Source of the DNA: JBGQMW01 sp963769845
GTDB taxonomy: Archaea; Thermoproteota; Bathyarchaeia; Bathyarchaeales; Bathycorpusculaceae
NCBI GenBank assembly: GCA_963769845.1
Contig: CAVYNL010000024.1
Coordinates: 1-35,248 of the forward strand
Length of the DNA stretch: 35,248 nt
Direction: 5' to 3'
In this document: one piece after another, positions 8,909 to 15,642 of the stretch
Layout: each line of letters starts with the position of its first letter
Position numbering within the stretch: the first letter of the stretch is position 1
Notes under the pieces: generated by a model
Told to the model about the DNA's origin: nothing
What the model saw: only the letters and a program-made list of their open reading frames with translations
The model's database searches: none
Translations under genes and position numbers: made by a program

Positions 8909-8932
8909 TTTTGCGGAAAAGTTATAGCTGAA
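8909..8932 (+). promoter_or_regulatory. Shared promoter block, copy C
   Basis: Third identical 24-nt copy (core GCGGAAAAGTTATAGC), here on the plus strand, 20-35 nt before the candidate starts of the DUF4760-like gene. That spacing fits a nearly leaderless transcript. Confidence 0.7.
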
Positions 8933-8951
8933 CCAAATTAGATTACATTGA

Positions 8952-9410
8952 TTGGTGTCAAGAGTGGTTGACGTACAGACAGTTTCCATAGCCATTGCTT
9001 CTGCAAGTGTTGTGGCTGGGGTCATTTATTATGCTTTCCAGATTAGACAGCAGACCAAGATTAGACAAGTAGATTTCATCACGAGAATGCCCTCTACGTT
9101 CCTAAGCAAAGAAGTGATGCAAACACTTGCGACTGTCAGAAAGACAGAGTTCGAAAACTATGACGACTTTGAAAAGAAATGCGGTGTGGAAGCACGCCAA
9201 GTGGCTGACTTCGGTGAGAATCTCGGACTTCTTGTCAAAAGAAAACTCGTAGACATTAGTCTAGTTGCTGACAGATATGAGGTGAAGGGGGTATATGAAA
9301 AGCTGAAGCCTTGGGTAGAAGAAACTAGAAAGAGAGCCAACAACTCGAGATTGTATGAGTGGTTTGAATATCTCTACAATGAAATGAAGAAAAGAGAGCA
9401 GCATCAGTAG
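8952..9410 (+). CDS. DUF4760-like membrane-anchored protein
   Basis: 152 residues from TTG 8952; GTG 8955 and GTG 8964 are equally possible. One N-terminal membrane segment (SIAIASASVVAGVIYYAFQI) is followed by a basic RQQTKIRQ turn and a cytosolic helical domain with the sequence style of DUF4760 proteins (FLSKEVMQTLATVRKTEFENY, then VADFGENLGLLVKRKLVD and a C-terminal YEWFEYLYNEMKKR). The biochemical role of the family is unknown. Its promoter is the same block used by the HD and nucleotidyltransferase genes 6-7 kb away. Confidence 0.75.
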   Translation: MVSRVVDVQTVSIAIASASVVAGVIYYAFQIRQQTKIRQVDFITRMPSTFLSKEVMQTLATVRKTEFENYDDFEKKCGVEARQVADFGENLGLLVKRKLVDISLVADRYEVKGVYEKLKPWVEETRKRANNSRLYEWFEYLYNEMKKREQHQ

Positions 9411-9465
9411 TTTTCTTCTATAAGTCCTTTTAAGCCAGTTTGGCTCGTCTATTCTTAGAAGAAAA
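9411..9465 (+). terminator. Inverted repeat after the DUF4760-like gene
   Basis: TTTTCTTCT at 9411-9419 is the exact reverse complement of AGAAGAAAA at 9457-9465. It starts right at the end of the gene, with a U-rich first arm. It could stop transcription or protect the 3' end. Confidence 0.35.
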
Positions 9466-9487
9466 CGGTCATGTGAAGACGGACTTC

Positions 9488-9537
9488 GGGAGATTTCGCC
9501 ATTCGGTTTGAGGTGCAGATCCCACCCCGCCCGCTAC
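9488..9537 (+). repeat. tRNA-like fragment, copy 1
   Basis: Contains a degenerate T-arm (GAGGTGCAGATCCCACC) ending in CCCGCCCGCTAC, similar to the 3' end of the tRNA-Arg in this window. It aligns over about 50 nt with 14028-14075. No full cloverleaf can be drawn, so this looks like a tRNA-derived remnant or small repeat. Confidence 0.4.
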
Positions 9538-9635
9538 GGAAAGACCCCGCGTGCGCATTTCAAGACACAGAAAACTCTATAATAGTGACCGGATGTACAG
9601 GGTAAGACGCGCTATTAAAGAGGGGTGACAGATGA

Positions 9636-9974
9636 ATGAGCAAAGCTGAAAAGCGCAAAATAGAAGTCTCCAGAAGCAGCAGTCCAGTGAGAGAAATAGA
9701 GAACAAGGACAAGGCTTTCGTTCTTTTCTACGCTACTTGGTGCCCATTTTCCCAAAGGTTCCTACCAGTTTTTGAAGAGTACGCCAGAGACGATCCGCAA
9801 AGGTGCATGAGCGTCATAGTTGATGATAGGCCGGATTTATGTGAGGAATACGCGATAGAGTACTACCCCACTGTGCTTCTTTTCAAGAAAGGAAAGGTGT
9901 ACAAGAGACTTGATGCCGAGCCTGGGGTTGGGTTAACCAAAAAACAACTAGCAGAACTCACGAAGAATCCGTAG
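9636..9974 (+). CDS. Thioredoxin-like protein (WCPFS active site)
   Basis: 112-aa thioredoxin-fold protein. The strand FVLFYATWCPFSQRFLPVFEEY carries a WCPFS site with only one active-site cysteine (CPFS instead of CGPC), so a monothiol or peroxidase-reducing role is more likely than classic dithiol exchange. The cis-proline region YYPTVLLFKKGK and the terminal helix are present. ATG 9636 follows GAGGGGTGA at 9620-9628, a good ribosome binding site; a TATA-like CTATAATAG lies near 9580. It is the first gene of the stress-related cluster that continues with the CDGSH protein and heliorhodopsin. Confidence 0.85.
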   Translation: MSKAEKRKIEVSRSSSPVREIENKDKAFVLFYATWCPFSQRFLPVFEEYARDDPQRCMSVIVDDRPDLCEEYAIEYYPTVLLFKKGKVYKRLDAEPGVGLTKKQLAELTKNP

Positions 9975-10022
9975 ATTTGTCTCATTTTCTAGCGAGCAAC
10001 AAAATACAGGATTATGTTGATT

Positions 10023-10754
10023 TTACTTGGGGGACATCATTTCTTTGTAGCGATGCTCGGGGAAGTGGCTGCTGTCGCAAAATGGTTTGATGGAGGACTT
10101 GCCGCAGCGACAGAGAGTTGCGCGATTGCGGACTTCATAGGTTTTTCCGTCTGCAGACCTGATCGGGATGCCTCCTCGCACCCAAATCGGGCCACTGCAC
10201 ATCATCTGAGGGTCTTCGATTAACCCGATTGATTCTTCCAATTTCGGTTCGATTGCCTCGCCTGTTTTCTTGTCCCAAACCACAAGACGACCTGACGGGC
10301 AGTCTCCTGCTTCTTCGATTGCCACACGTTTAGCATCCAAGTCATCTGATTTTGGAATAAGGTTCCAGATTTCGCCTGCTCTGTGGCAGAAACGCGCTGA
10401 GGCGCAGAGATCTTCTACGTCGGTTAGATTGAGCGTTGGGCCCTGTATGATTTTTGCCTGTTTCAGGTAGGGTTCACTGCTGGCCGCCTCAGTGCCATCA
10501 AAACCGATTTTCGTGTGTGTTCCATCACAGAAGGGTTTGTTCTTTGATTCTCCACATCGGCAAAGGCCGCATTTTTCCTGCAAAGGATATTTCTTGCCTG
10601 AACGCCATTCGACCGGAACCCCTTCCTTGTTGACGATGATGATTTGTTCGGATATGGGAAGTTTGCCAGAAACAAGGTATGGGCCATTCTTGGTGACTTT
10701 GATTTCACGCTCGTAATTGACTTTGTCAATGTTTTCTTCTTTAGCTGTTCCCAT
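10023..10754 (-). CDS. Double CDGSH iron-sulfur protein
   Basis: 243-aa protein with two CDGSH-type [2Fe-2S] sites, CRCGESKNKPFCDGTH (about 62-77) and CRCGKSSIKPFCDSSH (about 216-231), each with the three-cysteine one-histidine pattern. Between them is a Fer4_19/DUF1271-like segment (CASARFCHRAGEIWNL and DCPSGRLVVWD). CDGSH proteins carry labile, pH- and redox-sensitive clusters and are linked to iron and oxidative stress handling (family knowledge). ATG 10754 is preceded by GAGGAG about 10 nt upstream. Its position between a thioredoxin and heliorhodopsin/catalase genes supports a redox role. Confidence 0.9.
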   Translation of the reverse strand: MGTAKEENIDKVNYEREIKVTKNGPYLVSGKLPISEQIIIVNKEGVPVEWRSGKKYPLQEKCGLCRCGESKNKPFCDGTHTKIGFDGTEAASSEPYLKQAKIIQGPTLNLTDVEDLCASARFCHRAGEIWNLIPKSDDLDAKRVAIEEAGDCPSGRLVVWDKKTGEAIEPKLEESIGLIEDPQMMCSGPIWVRGGIPIRSADGKTYEVRNRATLCRCGKSSIKPFCDSSHFPEHRYKEMMSPK

Positions 10755-11095
10755 TGCGGTTAAGCTCCTCGAGTGTACTATGTACTAGATCTCTCAAAAT
10801 TGCTCACTAATAAGTGTGATGCGCGTCTTCCTTTTCTAGAAGTGCCACCGTAGTGTGCCGTTAGATGGGAAAGTGGAACATTAGATTTATTAGTGGCATA
10901 GCCGGAGAATGCCAGTCAAAAATGCGCGCGCTTTCGCGAAACAATAGTTGTGGATAGGTTTCTTGTATTCATGGTTTGAACGTTGGCAAATTCCGAGCTG
11001 TTAGTTGACTTCCAGAATGCTCCGAAATACCCAGGTGCGCAGGAGTTCAGCGTGCTGAAGCATGACAAAAGAAAGGGGAGTAGTTTTGTGCATGT
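10755..11095. other. Intergenic region with a GCGCGCGC site
   Basis: No gene that I can support. It holds the promoter side of the CDGSH gene (with a GTACTATGTAC palindrome near 10773) and a plus-strand TATA-like ATTTATTAG near 10888, followed 35 nt on by an ATG that runs directly into GCGCGCGC (10924-10931). The latter has the look of a promoter plus start codon whose gene has been cut away. Confidence 0.4.
10924..10931. repeat. GCGCGCGC site
   Basis: Eight-base alternating GC tract in an intergenic region, one of about a dozen such sites. An ATG preceded by a TATA-like element abuts it on the left. Confidence 0.6.
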
Positions 11096-11914
11096 TCAGC
11101 GGGGCATGAATATCCCGGAGAACACTAGCCAAGCCAGAATTGTTTTCGCCACGAAACTCAGCACTATGTACACTCTTTCGCCATACAAGTAGTCTTTCCA
11201 GCGCCCAACGCCTTTGTACTGTAGAACCATGTTGCCTGCGAAGACCATGAAGAGGATTAGGTAGATGGATACTATTAGGTACACGAATGTGGGCACGTTC
11301 TGTGATACGCTTCCTATGGCTGCGATGAAATAGGCGTATATCGCTAGCCATGGTGTTCCGCCAGAAATACATCCAAGAGCGAACGGCGTCCAGTCAGTTT
11401 TTTCAGTGTACTGATTGATTTTCTCCATCAGGTACCCGAACATTATCATCATTGCGTTCAGGACGAAAATCATTACGAGCGACCACATTTCCCATACGCC
11501 TACAAACGAAGCGATGAGAAATATCATTAGTGAGCTTGAGAAGGCATATTCGTACCATCGGTATGGATTCATGCCTTTTTTGAGATTTTCATTGTAGGTC
11601 TTATTCTTCACAAACGCGATTGTGAAATGTGCTGTTGCAGACATCAAGGGAAAGAGAGCAGCCACGACTCCTATGTAGCCTATCGTGAACAAGACTTTTG
11701 GGTCTGGCTGTATAAGGAAACTCTGCGTGCCCAATTTGGTGAACTTCAAGTAGAAAGTGTATATGTCCAGGTTGTAGGCTTTAGAAAGGCCCAGAGCTAC
11801 CATCACTATTCCTTGTACAAAGTGAAGAATACCGGCCCCTATGTTGACTCGTTTAAGATAAGCGAAGGAAATCGGCGATTTTGCTATTATTTCCTGTCTT
11901 TCTTTAGAATTCAT
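11096..11914 (-). CDS. Heliorhodopsin
   Basis: 272-aa seven-helix retinal protein of the heliorhodopsin family, whose members sit inverted in the membrane compared with type 1 rhodopsins and act as light sensors or light-dependent regulators rather than pumps (family knowledge). Key residues: Schiff-base lysine K257 in VLSFVAKTILAW, counterion E122 in RWYEYAFSSSLM, S253 four residues before the lysine, and H31 (GILHFVQG) and H96 (TAHF), matching the paired histidines of the characterised protein 48C12. The GRWKDYLYGERVYI loop is also family-specific. ATG 11914 lies about 29 nt from a strong BRE/TATA, so the message is nearly leaderless. Neighbours are CDGSH, msrA, NimA-like, photolyase remnant and catalase/PerR genes. 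No carotenoid or retinal synthesis gene is in the window. Confidence 0.95.
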   Translation of the reverse strand: MNSKERQEIIAKSPISFAYLKRVNIGAGILHFVQGIVMVALGLSKAYNLDIYTFYLKFTKLGTQSFLIQPDPKVLFTIGYIGVVAALFPLMSATAHFTIAFVKNKTYNENLKKGMNPYRWYEYAFSSSLMIFLIASFVGVWEMWSLVMIFVLNAMMIMFGYLMEKINQYTEKTDWTPFALGCISGGTPWLAIYAYFIAAIGSVSQNVPTFVYLIVSIYLILFMVFAGNMVLQYKGVGRWKDYLYGERVYIVLSFVAKTILAWLVFSGIFMPR

Positions 11915-11935
11915 AAAATTACGTGCGGTTGTATT

Positions 11936-11953
11936 GGCTAATATGCTTTTCGC
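11936..11953 (-). promoter_or_regulatory. Heliorhodopsin promoter
   Basis: Minus-strand GCGAAAAGCATATTAGCC: purine-rich BRE followed by a TATA core, centred about 29 nt before the ATG. This predicts a transcript starting within a few bases of the start codon. Confidence 0.65.
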
Positions 11954-11964
11954 GCATTTCTTCT

Positions 11965-11971
11965 GCGCGCG
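11965..11971. repeat. GCGCGCG site
   Basis: Alternating GC tract between the heliorhodopsin promoter and the msrA end. Part of the dispersed set of intergenic GC sites. Confidence 0.5.
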
Positions 11972-11979
11972 TTCCCAAG

Positions 11980-12004
11980 GCCGATGTAGTCAACGGGCAT
12001 CGGC
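11980..12004. repeat. Inverted repeat between heliorhodopsin and msrA
   Basis: GCCGATG and CATCGGC separated by 11 nt; on the plus strand it is followed by GTTTTTG. A hairpin, possibly transcription-ending, downstream of msrA's stop. Confidence 0.4.
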
Positions 12005-12019
12005 GTTTTTGTCTTGTTC

Positions 12020-12502
12020 TCAAATCTGAAGCTTTAGTTTGTTCAGGTAATGGGCTCGCAGCTTTTCGAGTTTTGGGGCAATGATCACGAGGGTAGTAAG
12101 ACTGTTCTGGGTGTCGTTTGAAGTAGTCTTTGTGATAGTCTTCGGCTTTGTAGAACGTTTTGAAAGGTTCTGGCTGCGTCACTATAGGCAGTTCAAAGGT
12201 TTTTTCCTCGGAGATTTCTTTGATTACCTGCTTGGCGACTGCCTTCTGTTTATCATCATGGTAGAATATGACTGAACGGTATTGAGTGCCAACATCTTGA
12301 CCTTGACGGTTCAGAGTTGTCGGGTTGTGTGTTGAAAAGAAGATCTCCAAGAGTTCCTTGAAAGAGATCACGTCAGAGTCAAAGGTGATTTGGACGACTT
12401 CAGCGTATCCTGTCATGCCAGTGGAAACCTGCTCGTAAGTGGGCTTTTCTAGTGTACCGCCAGAATAGCCTGATTCGACTTTCTCAACCCCCTTCAAGCG
12501 CG
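12020..12502 (-). pseudogene. msrA: Peptide methionine sulfoxide reductase A, 5'-truncated and frameshifted
   Basis: Reduces methionine-S-sulfoxide in proteins (family knowledge). The preserved part begins at RLKGVEKVESGYSGG and contains FFSTHNPTTLNRQGQDVGTQ, TFKTFY-like and AEDYHKDYFKRHPEQS segments typical of MsrA. The N-terminal GCFWC motif with the catalytic cysteine is absent in every frame upstream: homology ends inside GCGCGCGC at 12498-12505. Near 12095-12103 a one-base shift moves the true C-terminus into another frame (VIIAPKLEKLRAHYLNKLKL, stop at 12020); the uncorrected frame would run to 11919. Lacking the catalytic cysteine, it cannot be active as read. Its position beside heliorhodopsin and catalase suggests it once belonged to the same stress response. 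Confidence 0.85.
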
Positions 12503-12505
12503 CGC
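12498..12505. repeat. GCGCGCGC site at msrA truncation
   Basis: The msrA reading frame loses homology exactly within this tract, and the membrane protein gene on the other side also lacks its expected start. Reading left to right, both genes have lost their 5' ends here. Confidence 0.65.
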
Positions 12506-12521
12506 CACGATAATCACGGGT

Positions 12522-12896
12522 TTGGCACTTATCATCTGGAGAATGTACAGGTTGTCAGAACGTGGAACAGTCTTGACATGGCTTGGAGCTTTGGCCGGCC
12601 TGCTTTTTGTAGGCACTGCCGTGACAACACTTTTGGAGATGATTCTTGCCTCGATTGGTGCTCCTATTGGTGCGGAAATGGCAGTCACACTTGTTTTTGT
12701 TCTGATTCCTTTGCTTTTAGGATTTGCCACGTTGCGCCTATCCCTATGGAAAGGCGAGAGGGTAGGCATAACGAGAAGAGTGTACTTGGCTGTCTTAAGC
12801 GTCGTCGCGTTGTTCATCTGGTCAGGTCTGCTAATTGGTCCGACTTTTGCAATCGTTGCTAGCCTTGCGCCTGCGCGCCGAGTTGGGAGGGTTTGA
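12522..12896 (+). CDS. Multi-helix membrane protein, possibly 5'-truncated
   Basis: 124 codons from TTG 12522, but the frame is open leftward through the GC tract and into the msrA fragment (ATIITGLALIIWRMY reads as one continuous membrane helix), so the natural N-terminus is probably missing. Four hydrophobic segments are visible: around LALIIW, VLTWLGALAGLLFVGTAV, MAVTLVFVLIPLLLGFATL and VYLAVLSVVALFIWSGLLIG. I recognise no family. It is divergent from msrA and upstream of the NimA-like gene on the same strand. Confidence 0.6.
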   Translation: MALIIWRMYRLSERGTVLTWLGALAGLLFVGTAVTTLLEMILASIGAPIGAEMAVTLVFVLIPLLLGFATLRLSLWKGERVGITRRVYLAVLSVVALFIWSGLLIGPTFAIVASLAPARRVGRV

Positions 12897-13002
12897 ATGT
12901 CCTGCAGCTATGATTTGCTGTCTAATATTTAGGCTAACTTGGCAGACAGTTTTGCATAGCTTGATATCGGTCGGGCGCCCAAGTATGAGTCAGACTGCGT
13001 GA

Positions 13003-13482
13003 GTGACGATATTGTCAGTGTTCAGATTGCCACGAATGAGTAAGGCCGAAATTGGAAACCTGATCAGTGAGCAATTTCTGTGTCGAATTGCCTTTGTGGG
13101 TGAAAAATACCCGCACATTATGCCGTTTCAGTACGTCGTTCTGAATGGTGTGCTGTATTTTCACTTCACTGAGTACGGAACGAAAATGAAGTTGCTTGAA
13201 AGTGGATCATGGGTGTGCGTGGAAATAGAGAAATATGCATCGGATCTGAGTGAATTCCAGTTTGTGATACTGAAGGGAAGCCTCGAGGCAGTCACAGATC
13301 CTTCGGAGCGTGCAGAGGCGATTGGGAAGATGGCTGAACAGGGAAGACGGATGCTTTCAAGGAATTTCCTGACTGCTCATGGTTTCAAAAAGAGAGATGA
13401 CTGGTCTTCATTCACTCCTGACAAGCCTCTAACAATAGTCAAGCTGAACCCGGCGAGTAAATCTGGACTAAGGTCGCCCTAA
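13003..13482 (+). CDS. NimA-like / PNPOx-type FMN-binding protein
   Basis: 159-aa split-barrel flavoprotein related to pyridoxamine 5'-phosphate oxidase and NimA-type nitroimidazole reductases. Diagnostic features are the opening RLPRMSKAEIGNLISEQFLCRIAF, then YPHIMPFQYVVLNGVLYFHF and the G-K/M-rich turn followed by VCVEIEK and FVILKGSLEAV. Members bind FMN or heme-like cofactors and catalyse small-molecule redox or detoxification (family knowledge). GTG 13003 keeps the RLPRMS lead found in homologues; ATG 13036 is an alternative. It lies in the redox/light cluster between the membrane protein and the photolyase fragment. Confidence 0.85.
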   Translation: MTILSVFRLPRMSKAEIGNLISEQFLCRIAFVGEKYPHIMPFQYVVLNGVLYFHFTEYGTKMKLLESGSWVCVEIEKYASDLSEFQFVILKGSLEAVTDPSERAEAIGKMAEQGRRMLSRNFLTAHGFKKRDDWSSFTPDKPLTIVKLNPASKSGLRSP

Positions 13483-13500
13483 CCTGAAGGCCCTGACCAC

Positions 13501-13617
13501 ATGATGCATGGCGAGAGAGTCAGAATCCTGAACTCCAGCGAGGTTAGAAACCGCGAGTATGTTGTATGCTGGATGCAGGCATCACAGAGAGCCGAGTGCA
13601 ATCAAGCTCTAGAGTAG
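13501..13617 (+). pseudogene. Class II CPD photolyase, N-terminal fragment
   Basis: The 38 codons read ERVRILNSSEV, then VVCWMQASQRAECNQALE, the hallmark start of class II deoxyribodipyrimidine photolyases (homologues read YVLYWMQASQRAEYNHALEYA). The frame ends in TAG fused to GCGCGCG (13617-13623), and none of the remaining roughly 400 residues of a photolyase (FAD- and DNA-binding domain) follows. Photolyases repair UV-induced pyrimidine dimers using blue light. The fragment cannot function, but it shows that a photolyase gene once stood beside the heliorhodopsin and catalase genes. ATG 13501 or 13504 can serve as start. Confidence 0.85.
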
Positions 13618-13623
13618 CGCGCG
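13617..13623. repeat. GCGCGCG site at photolyase truncation
   Basis: Immediately follows the last photolyase-like codon; the preceding bases are GAGTA, giving TAGCGCGCG. The sequence beyond is unrelated to photolyase. Confidence 0.65.
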
Positions 13624-13644
13624 GTCCTTTTTGGAGGTCGACTC

Positions 13645-13938
13645 TTACGCGAACAGAAATCCCAGTGCGAGGCCGATCAGGAATGCAACGGAAGAATAAG
13701 GCAGGACGTTGAGCCATCCGTGCCCGAGGTCGTAGAGCTTAGGCAGGAACTGCATGGCTGAAGCGTAAAGGCCGGCGAAGGTCCAGCTCAGGATCCCGGT
13801 CGCGATGAGGATAATGATGAGTGCAACAACGACTACCAGCAGCTTCAAACCTTTCTTGATTATGGCACCCACTAACAAGCCTATTATGAATGGCAGGACT
13901 ATTGGGATTAGCCAGGCGATTTCAGGTGGGATTGACAT
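13645..13938 (-). CDS. Small membrane protein (FUN14-like)
   Basis: 97 residues from ATG 13938 with three hydrophobic stretches: IAWLIPIVLPFIIGLLVGAI, LLVVVVALIIILIATGIL and a C-terminal SSVAFLIGLALGFLF. The spacing, the positive KKGLK turn and the glycine-rich last helix resemble short archaeal FUN14-family proteins, whose function in archaea is unknown. It is convergent to the photolyase fragment and in the same direction as the catalase gene, with a possible tRNA-like remnant between them. Confidence 0.65.
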   Translation of the reverse strand: MSIPPEIAWLIPIVLPFIIGLLVGAIIKKGLKLLVVVVALIIILIATGILSWTFAGLYASAMQFLPKLYDLGHGWLNVLPYSSVAFLIGLALGFLFA

Positions 13939-14027
13939 GGTTCTTCCAAGACTTCTGCTTTTTCTATATACAGGGAGTTTTGGTAACTCTCATATAAAAC
14001 TTTTCACGTAATCCGCGCAAGCAGAGT

Positions 14028-14075
14028 TGCGGAAGCTTTCGCCACTTGGTTGCAGGTGCAAATCCCGCCAGCTAC
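14028..14075 (+). repeat. tRNA-like fragment, copy 2
   Basis: Aligns with 9488-9537 (shared pieces TTTCGCCA, TTGG/TCGG, AGGTGCA-ATCCC, AGCTAC/CGCTAC). The T-arm-like part is GCAGGTGCAAATCCCGC. No acceptor partner is present upstream. It lies between the FUN14-like gene start and the catalase gene end. Confidence 0.4.
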
Positions 14076-14109
14076 TGTTGGATGAAGTGTCTGGTAGATC
14101 CATCCCTCG

Positions 14110-15561
14110 TTAGTGAAGTCCGAGTGCTTTTGCGACGCGTTTGCCAAATTCGGGGTCAGCTTTTTTAAGGTTTGCTGCCATGCGCTGCTGAATCTGCTTC
14201 TCAGCTTTTCCCAGAGAATCAGCTATATTGTCAACCAAGTGGTCTTGATCTACCTTGGCCAGCGAACGGTACCGTTCGCCTGCCTGTTCGAAGTCGTTGG
14301 TCAGGCTGATCTTTTGGCGCACGACTTTCCCTTTGATCTGGTAATCTTCTGTCGGCGTGGGTGGTGCTTCCTGTGGCATCCCGCCTGCCAAAGTGTTGGG
14401 CTCGTAGTTAACTGTGCCGCCACCGTAGGGCGCGTACTGCATGGCACCGTCGCGCTGGTTGTTGTTGACCGGTACCTGCGGCCGATTGATTGGAAGCTGC
14501 AGGTAGTTGGGACCTAGTCGATGCCGCTGTGTGTCCGCATAGGAGAAGACTCTCCCCTGCAAGAGCTTGTCAGCTGAGAACTCGATTCCAGGAATAATTG
14601 ACGCTGGACAGAAAGCAGCTTGCTCCGTTTCAGCAAAGAAGTTTTCGGGGTTGCGGTTCAACACCATCTTGCCAACTGGCATAAGTGGGAACTTGTCCTC
14701 AGGCCATGTCTTTGTGGCATCCAGTGGGTCAAAGTCCTGCTTCAACTCATCGGCAATGTCCATGATCTGAACGTGCAACTCATATTCCACTGTCTTTCCT
14801 GACGCGATAGTCTCGTGCAGGTCCCGAGCGGCAATGTCAGGATCTTCTCCAGCCAGACGACTAGATTCATGGCGGTCAATAGTCTCTATACCCGCCTTTG
14901 GCTTCCAGTGATACTTAACATAGACTGCTTTGCCTTTTGCGTTCACCCACTTGTAAGTATTGACGCCAAAGCCTTCCATTTTCCTGTAGCTCTTTACCGT
15001 TCCCCTGTCGGAAAAGAGCCAAGTGATCATGTGGGTGGATTCTGGCGTTAGCGAGATGAAATCCCAGAAGCGACTGTTGGCAGACGAGCTTGTGGGGTAA
15101 CCAGTGTCAGGGGCAGGCTTGAAGGCATGAACCATGTCAGGGAATTTGATGGCGTCTCGGATGAAAAAGACTGGCAGATTATTCCCTACCAGATCATAGT
15201 TCCCGTCTTCGGTGTAGAACTTCACCGCAAAACCCCTGGGATCGCGAGCTGTATCAGCAGATCCTCTTGCCCCGACAACCGTGGAGAAACGGACAAAGAC
15301 AGGCGTCCTTTTCTTCGGGTCTTGAAGGAACTTCGCGCAGGTATACTTCGCCATGCTTTTGTGTACTTGGAAGTAACCGTGCGCACCGGCACCTTTCGCG
15401 TGAACCACACGCTCAGGAATGCGCTCACGGTCGAAATGGGCAAGCTTTTCAATCAGATGCACATCTTGTAGCAACACAGGCCCTCGCTCACCGACCGTTA
15501 GAGAATTCTGGTTATCAGTGACTGGAACTCCTTGATTTGTCGTGAGATGTTTTTCTTTCAT
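14110..15561 (-). CDS. katA: Heme catalase (monofunctional, small subunit)
   Basis: Decomposes hydrogen peroxide to water and oxygen with heme b, in the cytosol. About 483 residues from ATG 15561, the usual length of clade 3 catalases. All catalytic elements are present: the histidine in ERVVHAKGAGAHGYF, the asparagine in DGNYDLVGNNLPVFFIRDA, and the proximal heme tyrosine in RVFSYADTQRHRLGPNY; RFSTVVGARGSADTARDPRGF is also intact. The frame is open 15 codons further, but MKEKHLTTNQG matches the family start and AAGGAG lies 12 nt before it. It is divergent from a PerR-like regulator gene, with a palindrome between them. Confidence 0.96.
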   Translation of the reverse strand: MKEKHLTTNQGVPVTDNQNSLTVGERGPVLLQDVHLIEKLAHFDRERIPERVVHAKGAGAHGYFQVHKSMAKYTCAKFLQDPKKRTPVFVRFSTVVGARGSADTARDPRGFAVKFYTEDGNYDLVGNNLPVFFIRDAIKFPDMVHAFKPAPDTGYPTSSSANSRFWDFISLTPESTHMITWLFSDRGTVKSYRKMEGFGVNTYKWVNAKGKAVYVKYHWKPKAGIETIDRHESSRLAGEDPDIAARDLHETIASGKTVEYELHVQIMDIADELKQDFDPLDATKTWPEDKFPLMPVGKMVLNRNPENFFAETEQAAFCPASIIPGIEFSADKLLQGRVFSYADTQRHRLGPNYLQLPINRPQVPVNNNQRDGAMQYAPYGGGTVNYEPNTLAGGMPQEAPPTPTEDYQIKGKVVRQKISLTNDFEQAGERYRSLAKVDQDHLVDNIADSLGKAEKQIQQRMAANLKKADPEFGKRVAKALGLH

Positions 15562-15607
15562 AACTCGCAATATCTCCTTCTTTATGGCATTATGTTCTAA
15601 TCCCAAG

Positions 15608-15637
15608 GTTTATTTAAGAATTGTTATTATCTAATAA
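15608..15637. promoter_or_regulatory. katA-perR divergent promoter and operator
   Basis: The perfect palindrome TTATTA-TC-TAATAA (15624-15637) lies six bases before the perR ATG, next to a TATA-like GGTTTATTTAAG (15608-15619) that can serve both directions. It resembles AT-rich Fur/PerR boxes. Binding here would block perR transcription initiation and probably katA as well. Confidence 0.65.
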
Positions 15638-15642
15638 GCGTT

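Noticed and set aside
10983..11192. Plus-strand frame opposite the end of heliorhodopsin
   Set aside because: Overlaps the heliorhodopsin C-terminus antisense and shows no homology.
9411..14075. Mobile element or integrase carrying the stress island
   Set aside because: No transposase, integrase or terminal repeats are visible, and the tRNA-like fragments are too degenerate to serve as clear attachment sites.
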